Shown: one piece after another, positions 11,229 through 21,569 of the stretch
Numbering within the stretch: position 1 is the stretch's first letter
Layout: each line of letters opens with the position of its first letter
Assembly: GCA_038030265.1 (NCBI GenBank)
Contig: CM075943.1
Span: 9,486,001 to 9,550,000, forward strand
Direction of reading: 5' to 3'
Length of the DNA stretch: 64,000 bases
Source: Corythucha ciliata
Lineage: Eukaryota > Arthropoda > Insecta > Hemiptera > Tingidae
The notes under the pieces: generated by a model
What the model saw: the letters and a program-made list of their open reading frames with translations, nothing else
Told to the model about the DNA's origin: nothing
Databases searched by the model: none
Translations under genes and position numbers: made by a program

Positions 11229-11948
11229 ATGGCAATAACCCAGGCGCAAACACTCTTCAGGCCCATGCGAATTCTAGGTGTTGTAAACTACCTGGGTCCC
11301 TTCGTTCCTAACCTCGCCGAAATTAATCTCCCGTTACAAGACTTGTTAAAAAGTAATACTCACTGGATATGGACTAAAACCCTTGAGAACGCTTTATCTA
11401 GGCTCAAAGAAGCTGAGTTCCGCGGTAAGATCTATCTTGTAGTAGACAATTTTTACTCTCGTTGGCTGGTAGTTGAATTAATGCCTAATAAATCTGCCGC
11501 TTCTGCGGCTCTTCCACCCTCCAGCATCAATCTGACCTCGCCGAATTGGTCAAGATGGCAAACTCAGTGGGAGAGGTATCACGAAGCAACATTTCTAGGG
11601 GTCATGTCCGACGAATACCAAGTCAATCACTTGATATTGACCTTGGGTCAATGGGTCAGACTCAGACTGACAGATACGGAGCGCAAGAACTACAGTGTCG
11701 TTCTGAACGCTTTTGAACAGCATTTCGAAGGTAAAACCAATTTGGTATTCGAACGAAGTAAGTTTTTCGACCGCATTCAGCAGCCAGGTGAGCCTGCGGA
11801 GCATTTTATTAATGACCTCCACTCGATTGCCAGACGATGTAATTTAGGAAATTTGCAGGAAGATTTGATCATGCACAAAATTCTTCAATGCATGGCAGAC
11901 ACTAGGCTATCCGAACAGCTTCAGCCGACAGTACTCAAACCAGGTTGA
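11229..11948 (+). pseudogene. Chimeric gypsy frame: RT, RNase H, integrase and second gag pieces
   Basis: One 239-codon frame strings together short non-adjacent parts of gypsy polyproteins. About residues 15-35 match the end of reverse transcriptase (RILGVVNYLGPFVPNL). Residues 45-60 match the start of RNase H. Residues 65-85 match the integrase core (FRGKIYLVVDNFYSRW). From about residue 92 onward it is the gag of a second family, B (SPNWSRWQTQWERY, PGEPAEHFINDL). Several internal deletions are implied, yet the frame stays open. This is a fused relic rather than a working enzyme. The upstream neighbour is fragment A gag and the downstream neighbour continues family B. Confidence 0.75.
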
Positions 11949-13330
11949 CGCTACAAATGGTCGAGGAAAGGGTTAAGCAAACTGAATTAATTCATACCCA
12001 GCAGTTAAGCGTTCGGAGAGTCATCGATGAAGCAGAAGTTAGCCGAATTCGTAATTCTTCGTGGATGCGCATAGTAAAACAAATCAGACAAATAAATGTG
12101 GTAAGTGCGGCTATGATAATCACACCAGTAAAGAATGTCCAGCCGCCAAAGTCCGATGCTTTAAGTGTGGCAGTTTCGGCCACTATTCGCGACTTTGTGA
12201 GTCTATTCAGGCTGATCATGTTTTCCAGCAGGACTCCTTTCACCCCATGAGCGAAAGTAGTCGAGACTTTCAAATTCTCACGTTGAGCATCCAGTGGGAT
12301 GTGGTTTTACTTGTCGGCTCCGTCGCGACAAAATTTCGTATAGATACAGGGGCGGATGTCACTATCATTTCCGAAACGTTATATTTTAAAAACTTCCAAT
12401 CAAACAAACTTTCCAAGGACACTAGCATGTTATACGGTCCAGGAAAGAACAGACTTGAAATCTTGGGTAGAGTCGAGGCTCCCGTCAGCCATAAAAACGC
12501 ACGAAGTTGGGATAACATTTTATGTATTAAAGGGAGACAAACAAAATCCGTTGTTAGGACGTCCTGCAATAGAGAATTTGAAGCTAGTTCACAGGATCAG
12601 CGCGGTTTCGACTGCTAACCTTAAAAGTGAGTTAAAACGCTTGTTTCCAACCATCTCCGAGGGCATAGGGGTCATGAGGTACAAGTACTTAATCAAATTG
12701 AAGGAAGAAGCCCACCCGTTCGCTATAAACACCCCTCGCAGAATTCCCTTACAGCTTAGGGATAAAAGCGAAAAAGAACTAAAGAGGATGAAGAGGAGTG
12801 ATATTATTTCGAGGATAGAAGAACCTACCGACTGGGTGGCCGCAAGGTTGTCGTGCCCAAACCAGGCAACGATGAAGTCAGAATTTGTGTCGATTACACA
12901 GAGCTCAACAAGGCGATAAAACGAGAATGAACTGTTTTGCCTGGGGTAAACGATATTCTAAATCAACTGTCGGGAGCAAAGTATTTTTCAAAAAATGATT
13001 GTCGAAGTGGGTACTTTTAAATTATTCTCGATCAAGAATCCTCAAAATTGACGTCTTTTCTCACCCCCTACGGACGCTTTGTCTTTAATCGCCTCCCAAT
13101 GGGTATATCTAGTGCGCCCGAGGTTTATCATCGCACTATGACCAAAATACTATCAGGGATACCTGGGGTAGTCACACACACGGGAACACGTCTGAAAAAC
13201 ACGATAATCGACTCCATCAAGTTCTTAAAAGACTTACTGAAGAGGGTGTAACCTTAAATGAAGAGAAATGTAGCTTCAAAGTCCAAAAAATCACGTTTCT
13301 GGGACACAATATTTCACAGGGTTTGAAATT
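11945..13330 (+). pseudogene. Ty3/gypsy fragment B: gag end, protease, partial RT
   Basis: Pieces in three frames follow the family B gag. Two zinc knuckles lie at about 12088-12210 (CGKCGYDNHTSKEC and CFKCGSFGHYSRLC). An aspartic protease motif D-T-G-A is at about 12345-12356. RT follows with 'PFAINTPRRIPLQLRDK' near 12717, then the palm segment 'PYGRFVFNRLPMGISSAPE' at 13066-13125, and 'CSFKVQKITFLGHNI' near 13270. The YxDD box is lost to a frame change. Frame shifts and stops make it a decayed copy. Confidence 0.78.
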
Positions 13331-13335
13331 ATTCC

Positions 13336-13660
13336 CGGAAGCCCAAAACATTCACAAGGGAACGGTTTTGCCGAATCCCTAGTGCGTATCGCAAAAAATA
13401 TTGTCGAAAAATCAAAAGACTTGCCCTTAGCACTGCTGGCCAATCGTTCGACTCCGCAGCTAGGTTCTTGCTCATTATCGGAACTGTTAACGGGAAGAAA
13501 ACTTCGAGGGGAACTTTGCCCGTCGATGCGACGACTCTCAAGCCAAAGTGGCCAAATTTAAACAAAATTCGCGACATTAATGAAGAATACAAACGAAAGC
13601 AAAAAGAATGGTTCATTATTCCTGCAGAGTTTCTTCAGGTCCCAATTTCATAATTTTCAT
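13336..13660 (+). pseudogene. Gypsy integrase C-terminal piece
   Basis: The frame beginning near 13345 reads through 'QGNGFAESLVRIAKN', the integrase segment that carries the catalytic glutamate. Then come 'LANRSTP' and 'SELLTGRKLR', typical of the integrase C-terminal half. It follows the RT piece directly, so most of RNase H and the integrase core have been deleted. No LTR is recognisable beyond it. Confidence 0.65.
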
Positions 13661-15080
13661 TAAAAAATCAAGTTTCTGGCATTTCACTACAAAATGTCAT
13701 GCTCCGAGTTTTACAGAAAAATTAAGTGGCCGCAACAACCGCCGCGCCGGTCCAGATGCTCCCACGAACGCCGAAATATTCATGAATCTTGAATAACCAC
13801 CAAATTACATCATTCCAAGCTAACTATGAGTAAATTCCTGGTTGAATATCCGTGAAATAGATAGTGACTGGTCTTAATTTCTGTTATACGGCAAGTTTTA
13901 TTGTCTTAACTTGTACGCAGGATTGCATGCACCACGGGCCTTATTTTTGTGGCTGTTGAACTCAGGCTAGTCGGCCCCAGCAACGCTCATAGTCCTTACG
14001 AATACACATGAAATTGTAAGTTTTCTGGCTAATGCCCACAAAAATGGACAGTTTGAGGTCTTCATTTCAGACGCATTGCAAGTGTAGAGTTTATTTCATA
14101 TAAATTGCAATTTTCCGAGCCTACCTTTAGTGGCCACTCCATTGATGCGGTTCTGCCGGCTCCGAGAGCGCTCTAAACTTTATGAAACCCGTGAACCCCC
14201 ACCCCTCTTATTATTTCCATTTGACAGTGTATACCACGCACTCATTCTTGAGACGAGCTGCAATTTCGTGGGCCTGAATCTTGAAAATAAAAAAAATAAT
14301 AATAACGAGACATTCACAATCCAAAGCCTTTCGCCAGTACTGTTCATCTGAAAAAGTAAATTCCGCGGGATTGTCTCATTTAAAAACCAAATGTCGTGCT
14401 TTTGACTCTTGCAAACCTTCAAATTTTGCAGGTTTAACCCTCTCCAAAGCCCGATTACGCTAGAAACTCTTTGGAAAAACCAAATTTCGAGAATTCAATT
14501 TTTTTCAGTACTCAATTTTAGAATTCTGGTTCTTTGAAAAACGAGTTCAAATACCCAATTCAATAACGATGTAGGTATAGTTTTTTTTTTTCCTCGTTTA
14601 GAGGTGTTCTGCCACACTACTACACATCGACCATATTTAAACCACACTGTCACACATCGACTATATTTAAAAAACAAGGAAGACAAAAAAAAAAGGAAGA
14701 TTTCAACTTCTGGTTTTGTGTAAAAGGTTAGGCAAAAAAACGCACGACCAATCAACTGTGAGGGATCCAGAAAAAATAAAAATCCCAATGGATGCCCTAT
14801 AGCCCAGCCAAAGATTGAAGAACATCGAATCTCCACCTAAGTTCTCACGGAGAGCTTCCCCTTACCCCTTCCATTGTACAGCCGTTTACCTCCTAAACTT
14901 TTGAAACTTCTTATCACTCGGGGATCGCGGTTCACTGATCTTTCTGATTGAAGCTGGTAGATGTCTTGATTTGTTAAATTTTGTCAGGAATCCTTATTTT
15001 TCGTGCTCAAATACCAAAATTTTTCTCTTTTCGTCGATACTTAAACGTACCATGGATTTCATTGTTTGTGTAATACCTTC
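13660..15080. other. Repeat field right half, otherwise no gene
   Basis: To about 14110 the motifs of the 9400-10180 field recur (for example 'ATGAAATTGTAAGTTTTCTGG' in part). From 14110 to 15080 the sequence is AT-rich with T and A runs and short frames that match nothing I know. Confidence 0.4.
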
Positions 15081-15085
15081 TGAAG

Positions 15086-15319
15086 CTAGCACGATAGCAC
15101 AACACTGTAATCCCTCCTGCTCATTCTCAACGTTGCTTTGAATCGGTCGTCGTCATAAGACGGCAAGATGTTCACGAACCAATCCCTAGATTTAGGAACG
15201 GTGAGAATCCTCGGCTCCACATACCTGTTGGTGACTACAAAGGCAAAAAAGTCGACACAATCGTGCAATGCTCTGTCGAAGTAATCGTTCTCACTCAATT
15301 CATATAACGCGTTCAACAC
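15086..15319 (-). pseudogene. Harbinger-like transposase N-terminal fragment (tentative)
   Basis: A 77-residue frame contains 'ENDYFDRALHDC', 'RDWFVNILPSYDDDRFK' and 'LRMSRRDYSVVL'. Its layout, a tryptophan-rich stretch then D-x-R-F-K-x-x-x-R-M-S-x-x-x-F-like, is what HARBI1/PIF-Harbinger transposases show just before the DDE domain. The catalytic part is absent and nothing similar continues on either side. The resemblance is short and could be misleading. Confidence 0.4.
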
Positions 15320-15453
15320 AATATCTTATAAGCCGAGTTTTCTTCGAAATTTTGGACATTTCGAAAAGAGTTTTAAGCTAACACCACGTAAAGTTATTAA
15401 TACCCTCGGCAGCAAAGAAAAAAACATGGCTATCAATTATTTATCAACGTTAT

Positions 15454-15637
15454 TGTAGTGTTGTAAGTTGTAACATATAGCTTCCATGGGCTGTTAGTAG
15501 ATCCTCCTAACGAAGTGCTGGAGGTTTCGGGAGGTTGAGGGTAGATTTGTACGGATGTCCGGGCTGTGTGGGTCGCTTGGAATAAACCACTGTTTTATTG
15601 TCTAATTACGTTCGTTCACAAACCTCAGACACGTCAA
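15454..15637 (+). repeat. 5' LTR of gypsy-I
   Basis: 184 bp starting TGTAGTGTTG and ending in GTCAA. The end could be placed one or two bases either way because internal and flanking bases coincide; I chose the limits that give a perfect TTAT target duplication. The sequence GGAATAAACCACTG near its end may act in polyadenylation. Confidence 0.88.
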
Positions 15638-15639
15638 TT

Positions 15640-15657
15640 TGGCGACGAGGATGGGAT
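15640..15657 (+). promoter_or_regulatory. Primer-binding site, tRNA-Ser(GCU) type, containing the gag start codon
   Basis: TGGCGACGAGGATGGGAT is complementary over 18 bases to the 3' end of animal tRNA-Ser(GCU) including CCA, as I know that tRNA. The first in-frame ATG of gag (15651) lies inside this site, so primer binding and translation start overlap. Confidence 0.8.
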
Positions 15658-17282
15658 CTAAAAAGAAAAAGATCAAGTCTAAATCATCTCGGTCCCGTGA
15701 TTCTTCCATATCGTCGGCAGAGGACAAAGACGCAGGTATCCCGTTGCGTACTACCGTGTCAAATACATGTTTGAATCAAACGACGCTCGTTTTACCACGT
15801 CCCGGTGTCATCGGCTCAGTGGCACCGTTCGTCGAGGGGAGCGAACCGTTTGATAATTATCTCGAACGGCTGGAAGCTTTTTTCGCGGTGAACCACCTCC
15901 CGGACGTCGAAAAGGTCGGTTCCCTAGTCGTCTTGGTTGGACCAGAAGTCTATCAAACATTAAAAAACCTGGTCGCACCCGAAAAACCACTAGACCTTCC
16001 ATTCGCAAGCATTGTCAATGCGTTGAAATCTCATTACTCGCCTTCCCGGTGCGAGATCGCCGAGAGATTTAAGTTTAATCGTCGCTGCCAGGAAGCGGGT
16101 GAGTCCGTTCAGGATTTTATAGTTGCTCTCAAGCAGTTGGCTACATCATGCAATTTTGGTGAGTTCCGCTACCAAGCGCTTCGGGTTCGTTTGATTGTTG
16201 GATTAGCAGATGAATCCATGGTCCGTCGTCTCATCGGGGAATCCAGTCTCATCTTTGACTGTGCAGTAAAAGCTGTCCTTGACATGGATGCTGTCAAGCG
16301 TGACACGTTAATCGTCAAAGAAGAGTCACGCCGGCTTCAGTGTAACGCCGTGTCTGGACAGTCGTCGTCTCAGGTCCGTCCACCCACACGCCCCGGATCG
16401 TCATTCAGTCGCCCCGGATTGTCATCCAGTCGCCCCGGCACTTCCCGAGCTCCCTGTTCTCGCTGTGGGCGAACCCAACACGAAGAGTCGTCGTGCCCGA
16501 CCAAGGGATGGATTTGTTTTTCCTGTGGCAAGGCGGGCCACATCCAAAAAATGTGTCGAAACCGAGATGTCTCCGCAGTTTTCGTATGTTCTAGTGATAA
16601 GCTAGATTCTGTAAGTAAGCCTTTGCTTTTCCCAGTCAAACTTACCCTCACGGCCCCTGAGCTCTGTTTCGAGGTGGACAGCGGCGCGGCGCTCACCGTC
16701 ATTCCGTTCAGTACCTTCAGATCCGTCTGTCCCGAGGCCCACCTCTCACCATGTAAGTTTAAGTTGTCAGCCGCCAACGGTCACGTTTTCCGACTGGTTG
16801 GCATAGTAAAATTACGGTCGGTCCTTATCAGAAATAAATTAGTTGAAAATTTGACCCTCGTTGTTGGGGATTCGTCGATTGTTAAGCCGTTATTGGGTCG
16901 TGACTGGCTCGATAAATTTGAACCTGAATGGCGAAATTTACTTGAAGGAGAGGCCTTGATTGCGAAATCTGTTAATTCAATCGGTCCTATTGTTGATACA
17001 ATTTTATCTCGAATCAAGTCGTCCTTCCCAAATGTACTGCCGGAAAGTAATTCTGAACCCATACGGGATTTTCAGGCTTCTTTGGTTGTCGCCAAAGATA
17101 CCGCTCCAATCTTCCACAAGGCGTACAATGTTCCATACGCTCTTCGTGGCGAAGTCGAGCGTGAGTTAAAGTCACTGGAAAAGCAGGGCGTCATTCAAAA
17201 AGTACAGGATAGTCGGTGGGCTTCCCCGATTGTATGCGTTCCCAAAAAAAGACGGCTCTATTCGGATATGCGCAGACTTTAA
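15651..17282 (+). pseudogene. gypsy-I gag, protease and start of RT
   Basis: From the ATG at 15651 the protein starts with a lysine- and serine-rich tail. A gag capsid-like region follows, then two CCHC zinc knuckles (CSRCGRTQHEESSC and CFSCGKAGHIQKMC, about 16455-16555). The aspartic protease has D-S-G-A at about 16677, and the RT N-terminus has 'GVIQKVQDSRWASPI'. Gag packages the RNA and protease processes the polyprotein. The frame is lost at an A7 run (17244-17250), where RT continues in another frame. The earlier TTG at 15639 is not a credible start. Gag and pol appear fused in one frame. Confidence 0.88.
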
Positions 17283-18150
17283 AAACACGATAAATAAGTC
17301 CTTGGAGGTAAACCACTACTCCCTCCCTTCTGTCGATGATATATTCCAAAAATTGTCGGGTTGCAAGTTCTTTTGTAGGTTGGACTTGAAAAATGCTTAT
17401 TTACAGGTAAAAGTAGCGGAACCATGTCAACCGTTGCTCACGATCAACACGCACTGTGGTTTGTACAGGTACACCCGTCTGGTTTTTGGTATCTCGGCTG
17501 CCCCTTTCATGTTCCAAAGTCTCATGGACCAAGTATTGAATGGCATTCCCAAAACTAGTGCGTATTTGGATGACATCGTATGTGGAGGGGTTACAAAGGT
17601 CGAATGCCAAGAAATTCTATTCACAATCTTGGAGCGTCTGAATCAATTTAACATCAAGATTAATGTCACTAAAAGTCAATTTCTTACATCGTCAATAGAC
17701 TATCTTGGTTACTTGCTGGACGACGCAGGGCTGCATCCAAGCCCCGAAAAAGTTGAGGCATTACGCGCAGCTCCACCCCCGTCAAATTTGTCCGAGCTGA
17801 AACCATACTTAGGGTTGCTAAATTTTTTTCACAAGTTTTTAAACTTGCCCCCAGACTTATTGGAGCCACTTCATAATTTGACCCGGAAATCTGTTGAATG
17901 GAACTGGACAACGGCGTGCCAAGATGCATTTGTAAGGTCAAAAGAGCTTGTGTCCGAAACGTCCCTTTTAGTTCTCTTCGATCCGAAACTTCCTATAATT
18001 GTTACGGCAGATTGCAGCTCGTATGGTGTTGGTGCCGTACTGAGCCATGTAGTTAATGGTCAGGAAATACCCGTAGCTTTTGCATCGGCGACACTGACAG
18101 CGGCTCAGAGAAATTACAGCCAACTTGATAAAGAGGCGTTAAGGGCTGAT
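17251..18150 (+). pseudogene. gypsy-I reverse transcriptase and start of RNase H
   Basis: RT motifs in order: 'IRICADFKNTINKS', 'FCRLDLKNAYLQV' (catalytic D), 'FGISAAPFMFQ', 'AYLDDIVCGG' (the YxDD box, near 17563) and 'DYLGYLLDDAGLHPSPEK'. RNase H starts with 'IVTADCSSYGVGAVL' and 'NYSQLDKEAL'. The frame then shifts by one base around 18142-18150 and runs into a stop at 18171. The catalytic residues seen are intact. Confidence 0.88.
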
Positions 18151-18910
18151 TTTTGCCGTCAACAAATTTGAAAAATACCTGTGGGGTCAAAAATTCACGC
18201 TTGTCACCGACCATCAGCCACTTCAGTATATCTTTAGCCCCACAAAGTCGATTCGGCTGCAACGGTGGGCACTCAGACTCTCCGAATTCTCCTATACGGT
18301 CCAGTACAGGAAAGGTAAATCAATCGGACACGCGGATGCCCTGTCGCGGTTGCCATCGTCAAATGAAGCCGTTGAAATCCAGTGTAATTTGTTGCACGTC
18401 GGTTTCGAAAAAAATCTCCTTGATTACAAAGACGTGGCAGTAGCGACACAGGAAGACCCTGTCTTGCGCCTGTTACGTCACTACATGAAAGAGGGTTGGA
18501 CAGAATTCAACAAACTCGCCCCAGAAATCCGCCCTTTCTATAAGCTCCGTAATTCGTTTACCCTCGAAAAAGGCTTTGTTGTTTACGGGCACAGAGTGAT
18601 CATTCCAGAAAATCTTCGCCCTCAAGTCCTAAAGGTACTGCACAAAGACCATCCCGGCGTAGTGCGTTCAAAGATGTTGGCTAGGTCGAGGGTGTGGTGG
18701 CCAGGCATAGAGTCTGACCTAGCACGGACAATCGATACATGTAATGCTTGTCAGATAACACAGAATTCCAATTCCAAGGCCGTTTTTAAACCCATGGTCA
18801 AGACAAATCGTTGTTGGCAACGAATTCATATTGACTTCTTCCATTTAGACCAGTCCACCTTTTTGTTAGTCGTGGATGAGCACTCTAAGTGGATTGAAGT
18901 AGTTAAATGA
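18145..18910 (+). pseudogene. gypsy-I RNase H end and integrase N-terminal half
   Basis: The frame resumes with RNase H 'TLVTDHQPLQYIF' and 'GHADALSRLPS'. Integrase follows with the zinc-binding H-x3-H..C-x2-C pattern (HKDHPG .. CNAC, about 18640-18750) and the first catalytic region 'HIDFFHLDQSTFLLVVDEHSKW'. It stops at 18908-18910 in a short A run, and the next frame overlaps by four bases, again suggesting a one-base slip. Confidence 0.85.
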
Positions 18911-19473
18911 ATTCAACGTCGGTGGGCCCAGTTACGTTAGAACTGAACAGGATCTTTGCAGTTTTTGGGTTTCCTGTGTCTCTGGTGTCAGACAACGGGC
19001 CTCCATTTAATTCTGCTATCTTTCGGCGGTATCTGGAAAATTTGAAAATAAACTTTGTCACGAGTCCCCCCTACCATCCAGCTAGCAACGGGCTAGCGGA
19101 AAGAGCGGTCCAAACGGTGAAATCAGCAGTTGTAAAAAAACTGTTGTCACTTTCGAGTTCTGCGCCAAAAGAAAAGTTGCAGGAGATCGTTACGTCGTTT
19201 TTGATGGGTTACAGAAACACTCCGTCCACATCTACCGGAGTGAGCCCAGCGTCTCTCATGTTTACCTATTCAGTTCGCACGCCCTGTTCGATGGTGCATC
19301 CTAAAGTCGGTTCGTTTGGAATGGAGGATGAGCAAAGGGGGGGGGGGCAAACAAAAGCTCAGTTTGCTGTGAACGATAAAGTTTTAATTCGTTTACCCCC
19401 TCCGATTCACTTTAAGAAGTGGTCACCAGGTCGCATTATGGAAGTCTTGAGCCCAGTTGTTTTTTTTGGTTAA
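18907..19473 (+). pseudogene. gypsy-I integrase core
   Basis: The core contains 'VSDNGPPFNS' (second catalytic D) and 'HPASNGLAERAVQTVK' (catalytic E, near 19077-19120), then a typical 'YRNTPSTSTGVSPASLMF' segment. A G10 run lies at 19337-19346. The frame ends inside a T8 run near 19459-19466, and the C-terminal tail continues in another frame. Confidence 0.85.
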
Positions 19474-19756
19474 GCTGCCATCAGGAGCCATTAGAAAAGC
19501 GCACGCAAACCAGTTGAGAGCGAGTCGGTTGCCGGAGGATGACCATCCCAGTAGACGTCCCGACGAATTCCCACTGTCCCCCATCATGCCCAACCTATTC
19601 GAACAGGCCTCACGCACGGTGTCTACTTCGAGGCAGGAACTCGGCAATGGTCCTTCTCATGAAACACCCTGTCGCAAACCCAACACACCCACTCCTATCA
19701 CATGTAGAAAGTCAACCCGTATTATTCTACCCCCCATTAGGTATTCCCCTCCCTGA
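19457..19756 (+). pseudogene. gypsy-I integrase C-terminal tail
   Basis: After the T8 run the frame carries 'LVKLPSGAIRKAHANQLR', the usual end of the GPY/F-like module, followed by a proline- and serine-rich tail to a stop at 19756. No further gene lies before the 3' LTR. An A15 run is at about 19904-19918. Confidence 0.75.
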
Positions 19757-19963
19757 ATCTTGATATTTATAATGATTTTACTGGTTACGATTATTTGTTT
19801 TAATTTTTTTTGTTTTGTTTTTGTTCTCATTTTAATTTCAGTCTTCTGAAACGAGAAAATAAATCCTAATGATGCCATCACTTTAAAGAAGTAGAGCGGT
19901 CACAAAAAAAAAAAAAAATTGTAATTGAGATTTTGATTTATGTTTGTTATAGGGGAGAGATAT

Positions 19964-20149
19964 TGTAGTGTTGTAAGTTGTAACATATATAGCTTCCATG
20001 GGCTGTTAGTAGATCCTCCTAACGAAGTGCTGGAGGTTTCGGGAGGTTGAGGGTAGATTTGTACGGATGTCCGGGCTGTGTAGGTCGCTTGGAATAAACC
20101 ACTGTTTTATTGTCTAATTACGTTCGTTCACAAACCCCAGACACGTCAA
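19964..20149 (+). repeat. 3' LTR of gypsy-I
   Basis: 186 bp. It differs from the 5' LTR by an extra AT in the 'ACATATATAGC' stretch and two substitutions. It is preceded by the purine tract AGGGGAGAGA (19951-19960) and followed by the TTAT duplication. Confidence 0.88.
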
Positions 20150-20580
20150 TTATCTGCGCTTGCGTTAACTTTTGTATTTGTACCCAACGATGTATATAAA
20201 AGAACTGGATTGCTCATCACTGCTAATAAAGTATAGCCATCAAATAAGCTCCAAGTGGAGCTTAAAGTGGATGAGAGGGGTGGAGTTTCAAAGTAAATTC
20301 GGGAAGACACAAGGAGAGGGACAGGGTAATTGTTTATCAGGGGACGACCTGCCCCCTCCACGCCCCTCCAGTCTGCTGTGAGCAATCCAGGTTTATATAT
20401 CGTTGCTTGTACCCGCTTACATCTACGACTCTCGAAGGTCCCCTCATTTTTAATAGATCGGTAATGCAGTATGAAAATACCGCTTTACAGCAATACAGGT
20501 TTACTGGTTGACTATTTGAGTACCCCTAGAGAGTTTTCGTTTTTGCTAAAATACGTAACTTGATTTTGGTTTATTAAATG

Positions 20581-20833
20581 CATGGAGGTAGGAACAAGTG
20601 GAGGGAGTGAAACGCATTTTTTGTGAAGCCATTACTACACACCATCTGTTATCAGGCCTCACCCAACAAAAACGTTGACAATTTGATACTTGATCAGTGA
20701 AAAAGTGATAAAGTCCCCCTTCCGTCCTCTCTAGGTGAATGATAACAGTGGGTGTGTAATGGCGGAAAACCCGGCTTCACATTTTCTTCATTAAAAAAGG
20801 CTTTCTCTCTCTCCACTTGTTCCTACCTCCATG
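20581..20833. mobile_element. hAT-like MITE with 8-bp TSD
   Basis: 253 bp with inverted ends CATGGAGGTAGGAACAAGTG, flanked by the perfect 8-bp duplication ATTAAATG (20573-20580 and 20834-20841). An 8-bp TSD and CA..TG ends fit hAT. A second, inner inverted pair lies around 20635-20665 and 20740-20775. There is no transposase frame. Confidence 0.85.
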
Positions 20834-21135
20834 ATTAAATGACCTGAGTACCTTACACGCGTCTTCCCCCCTCTTCCCAACACCATCCATTCCATTAACT
20901 GCTTTTTGACGTAATAAAACCCCCACTCAAAATTTTTAAAAATTCGCCTAAAAAAAACAAAAAAAACCTTGATTGATTTCAATGTTTAATGTGGGCAATT
21001 GTCTTGTCGAAGAGCCCTCTTCAAGAAACACCAGTGATTGAAAAATGTGCAAGTTCCGCATTTTAGCAACGAATTAGCGTGTTTTTTTTCTCCGATTTTC
21101 AGCTGGGAATGAGCACCTCTTCTCTATTCTAACCC

Positions 21136-21540
21136 AAGGTGACTAAACTTTACTATAGGTGCCGCAGATTTCCCCCTGCCAATCGGACGGGAGGGGTGGA
21201 GTCTGACGTCACCAGCAGTCCTTTGCTCTCGATTGCTCACCGCAGAGCAGTAAAACAAGTTAATTTTGAAGTTGACGGTCATGAATCAAGGTGACTAAAC
21301 TCTACTATAGGTACCGCAGATTTCCCCCTGTCCATCGGACGGGATCCGATTGCTCACCCTAGAGCAGCAGAGCAAGTTAATTTTGAAATTGAAGTTTATG
21401 AATTCTCAAAAATCACAGCCCAATAACAATTAATAATGTACTGGGTCCAGTGCGAGGAAACTTGGGACTGCTCGTGACGCTGATGAAGGACAGTAATGGC
21501 CGAAGATCTGAGGCACCTATAGAAAGTTTAGTCACCTTGA
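21136..21540. mobile_element. MITE with an internally duplicated end
   Basis: The sequence AAGGTGACTAAACT..CTATAGGTNCCGCAG occurs directly at 21136 and 21288 and inverted at the right end (finishing GTCACCTTGA at 21540). Each direct copy is followed by the same ~50-bp stretch containing 'CAGATTTCCCCCTG' and 'ATCGGACGGGA'. The core element may be 21286-21540, with the left copy a partial duplication. No protein is encoded. Confidence 0.65.
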
Positions 21541-21569
21541 TTTTAACCAAGTGAATCAGCGCTTTATCA

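Larger units (their letters stand above)
15454..20149 (+). mobile_element. Complete Ty3/gypsy LTR retrotransposon (gypsy-I)
   Basis: Two near-identical LTRs (15454-15637 and 19964-20149) flank a gag-pol region. The 4-bp target duplication TTAT is at 15450-15453 and 20150-20153. The LTRs differ by two substitutions and one 2-bp indel, so the insertion is recent. A primer-binding site follows the 5' LTR and a purine tract (AGGGGAGAGA) precedes the 3' LTR. Domain order is gag, protease, RT, RNase H, integrase, as in Ty3/gypsy. No env-like frame follows integrase. The coding region is broken in at least four places, so this copy should not be autonomous unless the breaks are sequencing errors. 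Confidence 0.95.
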
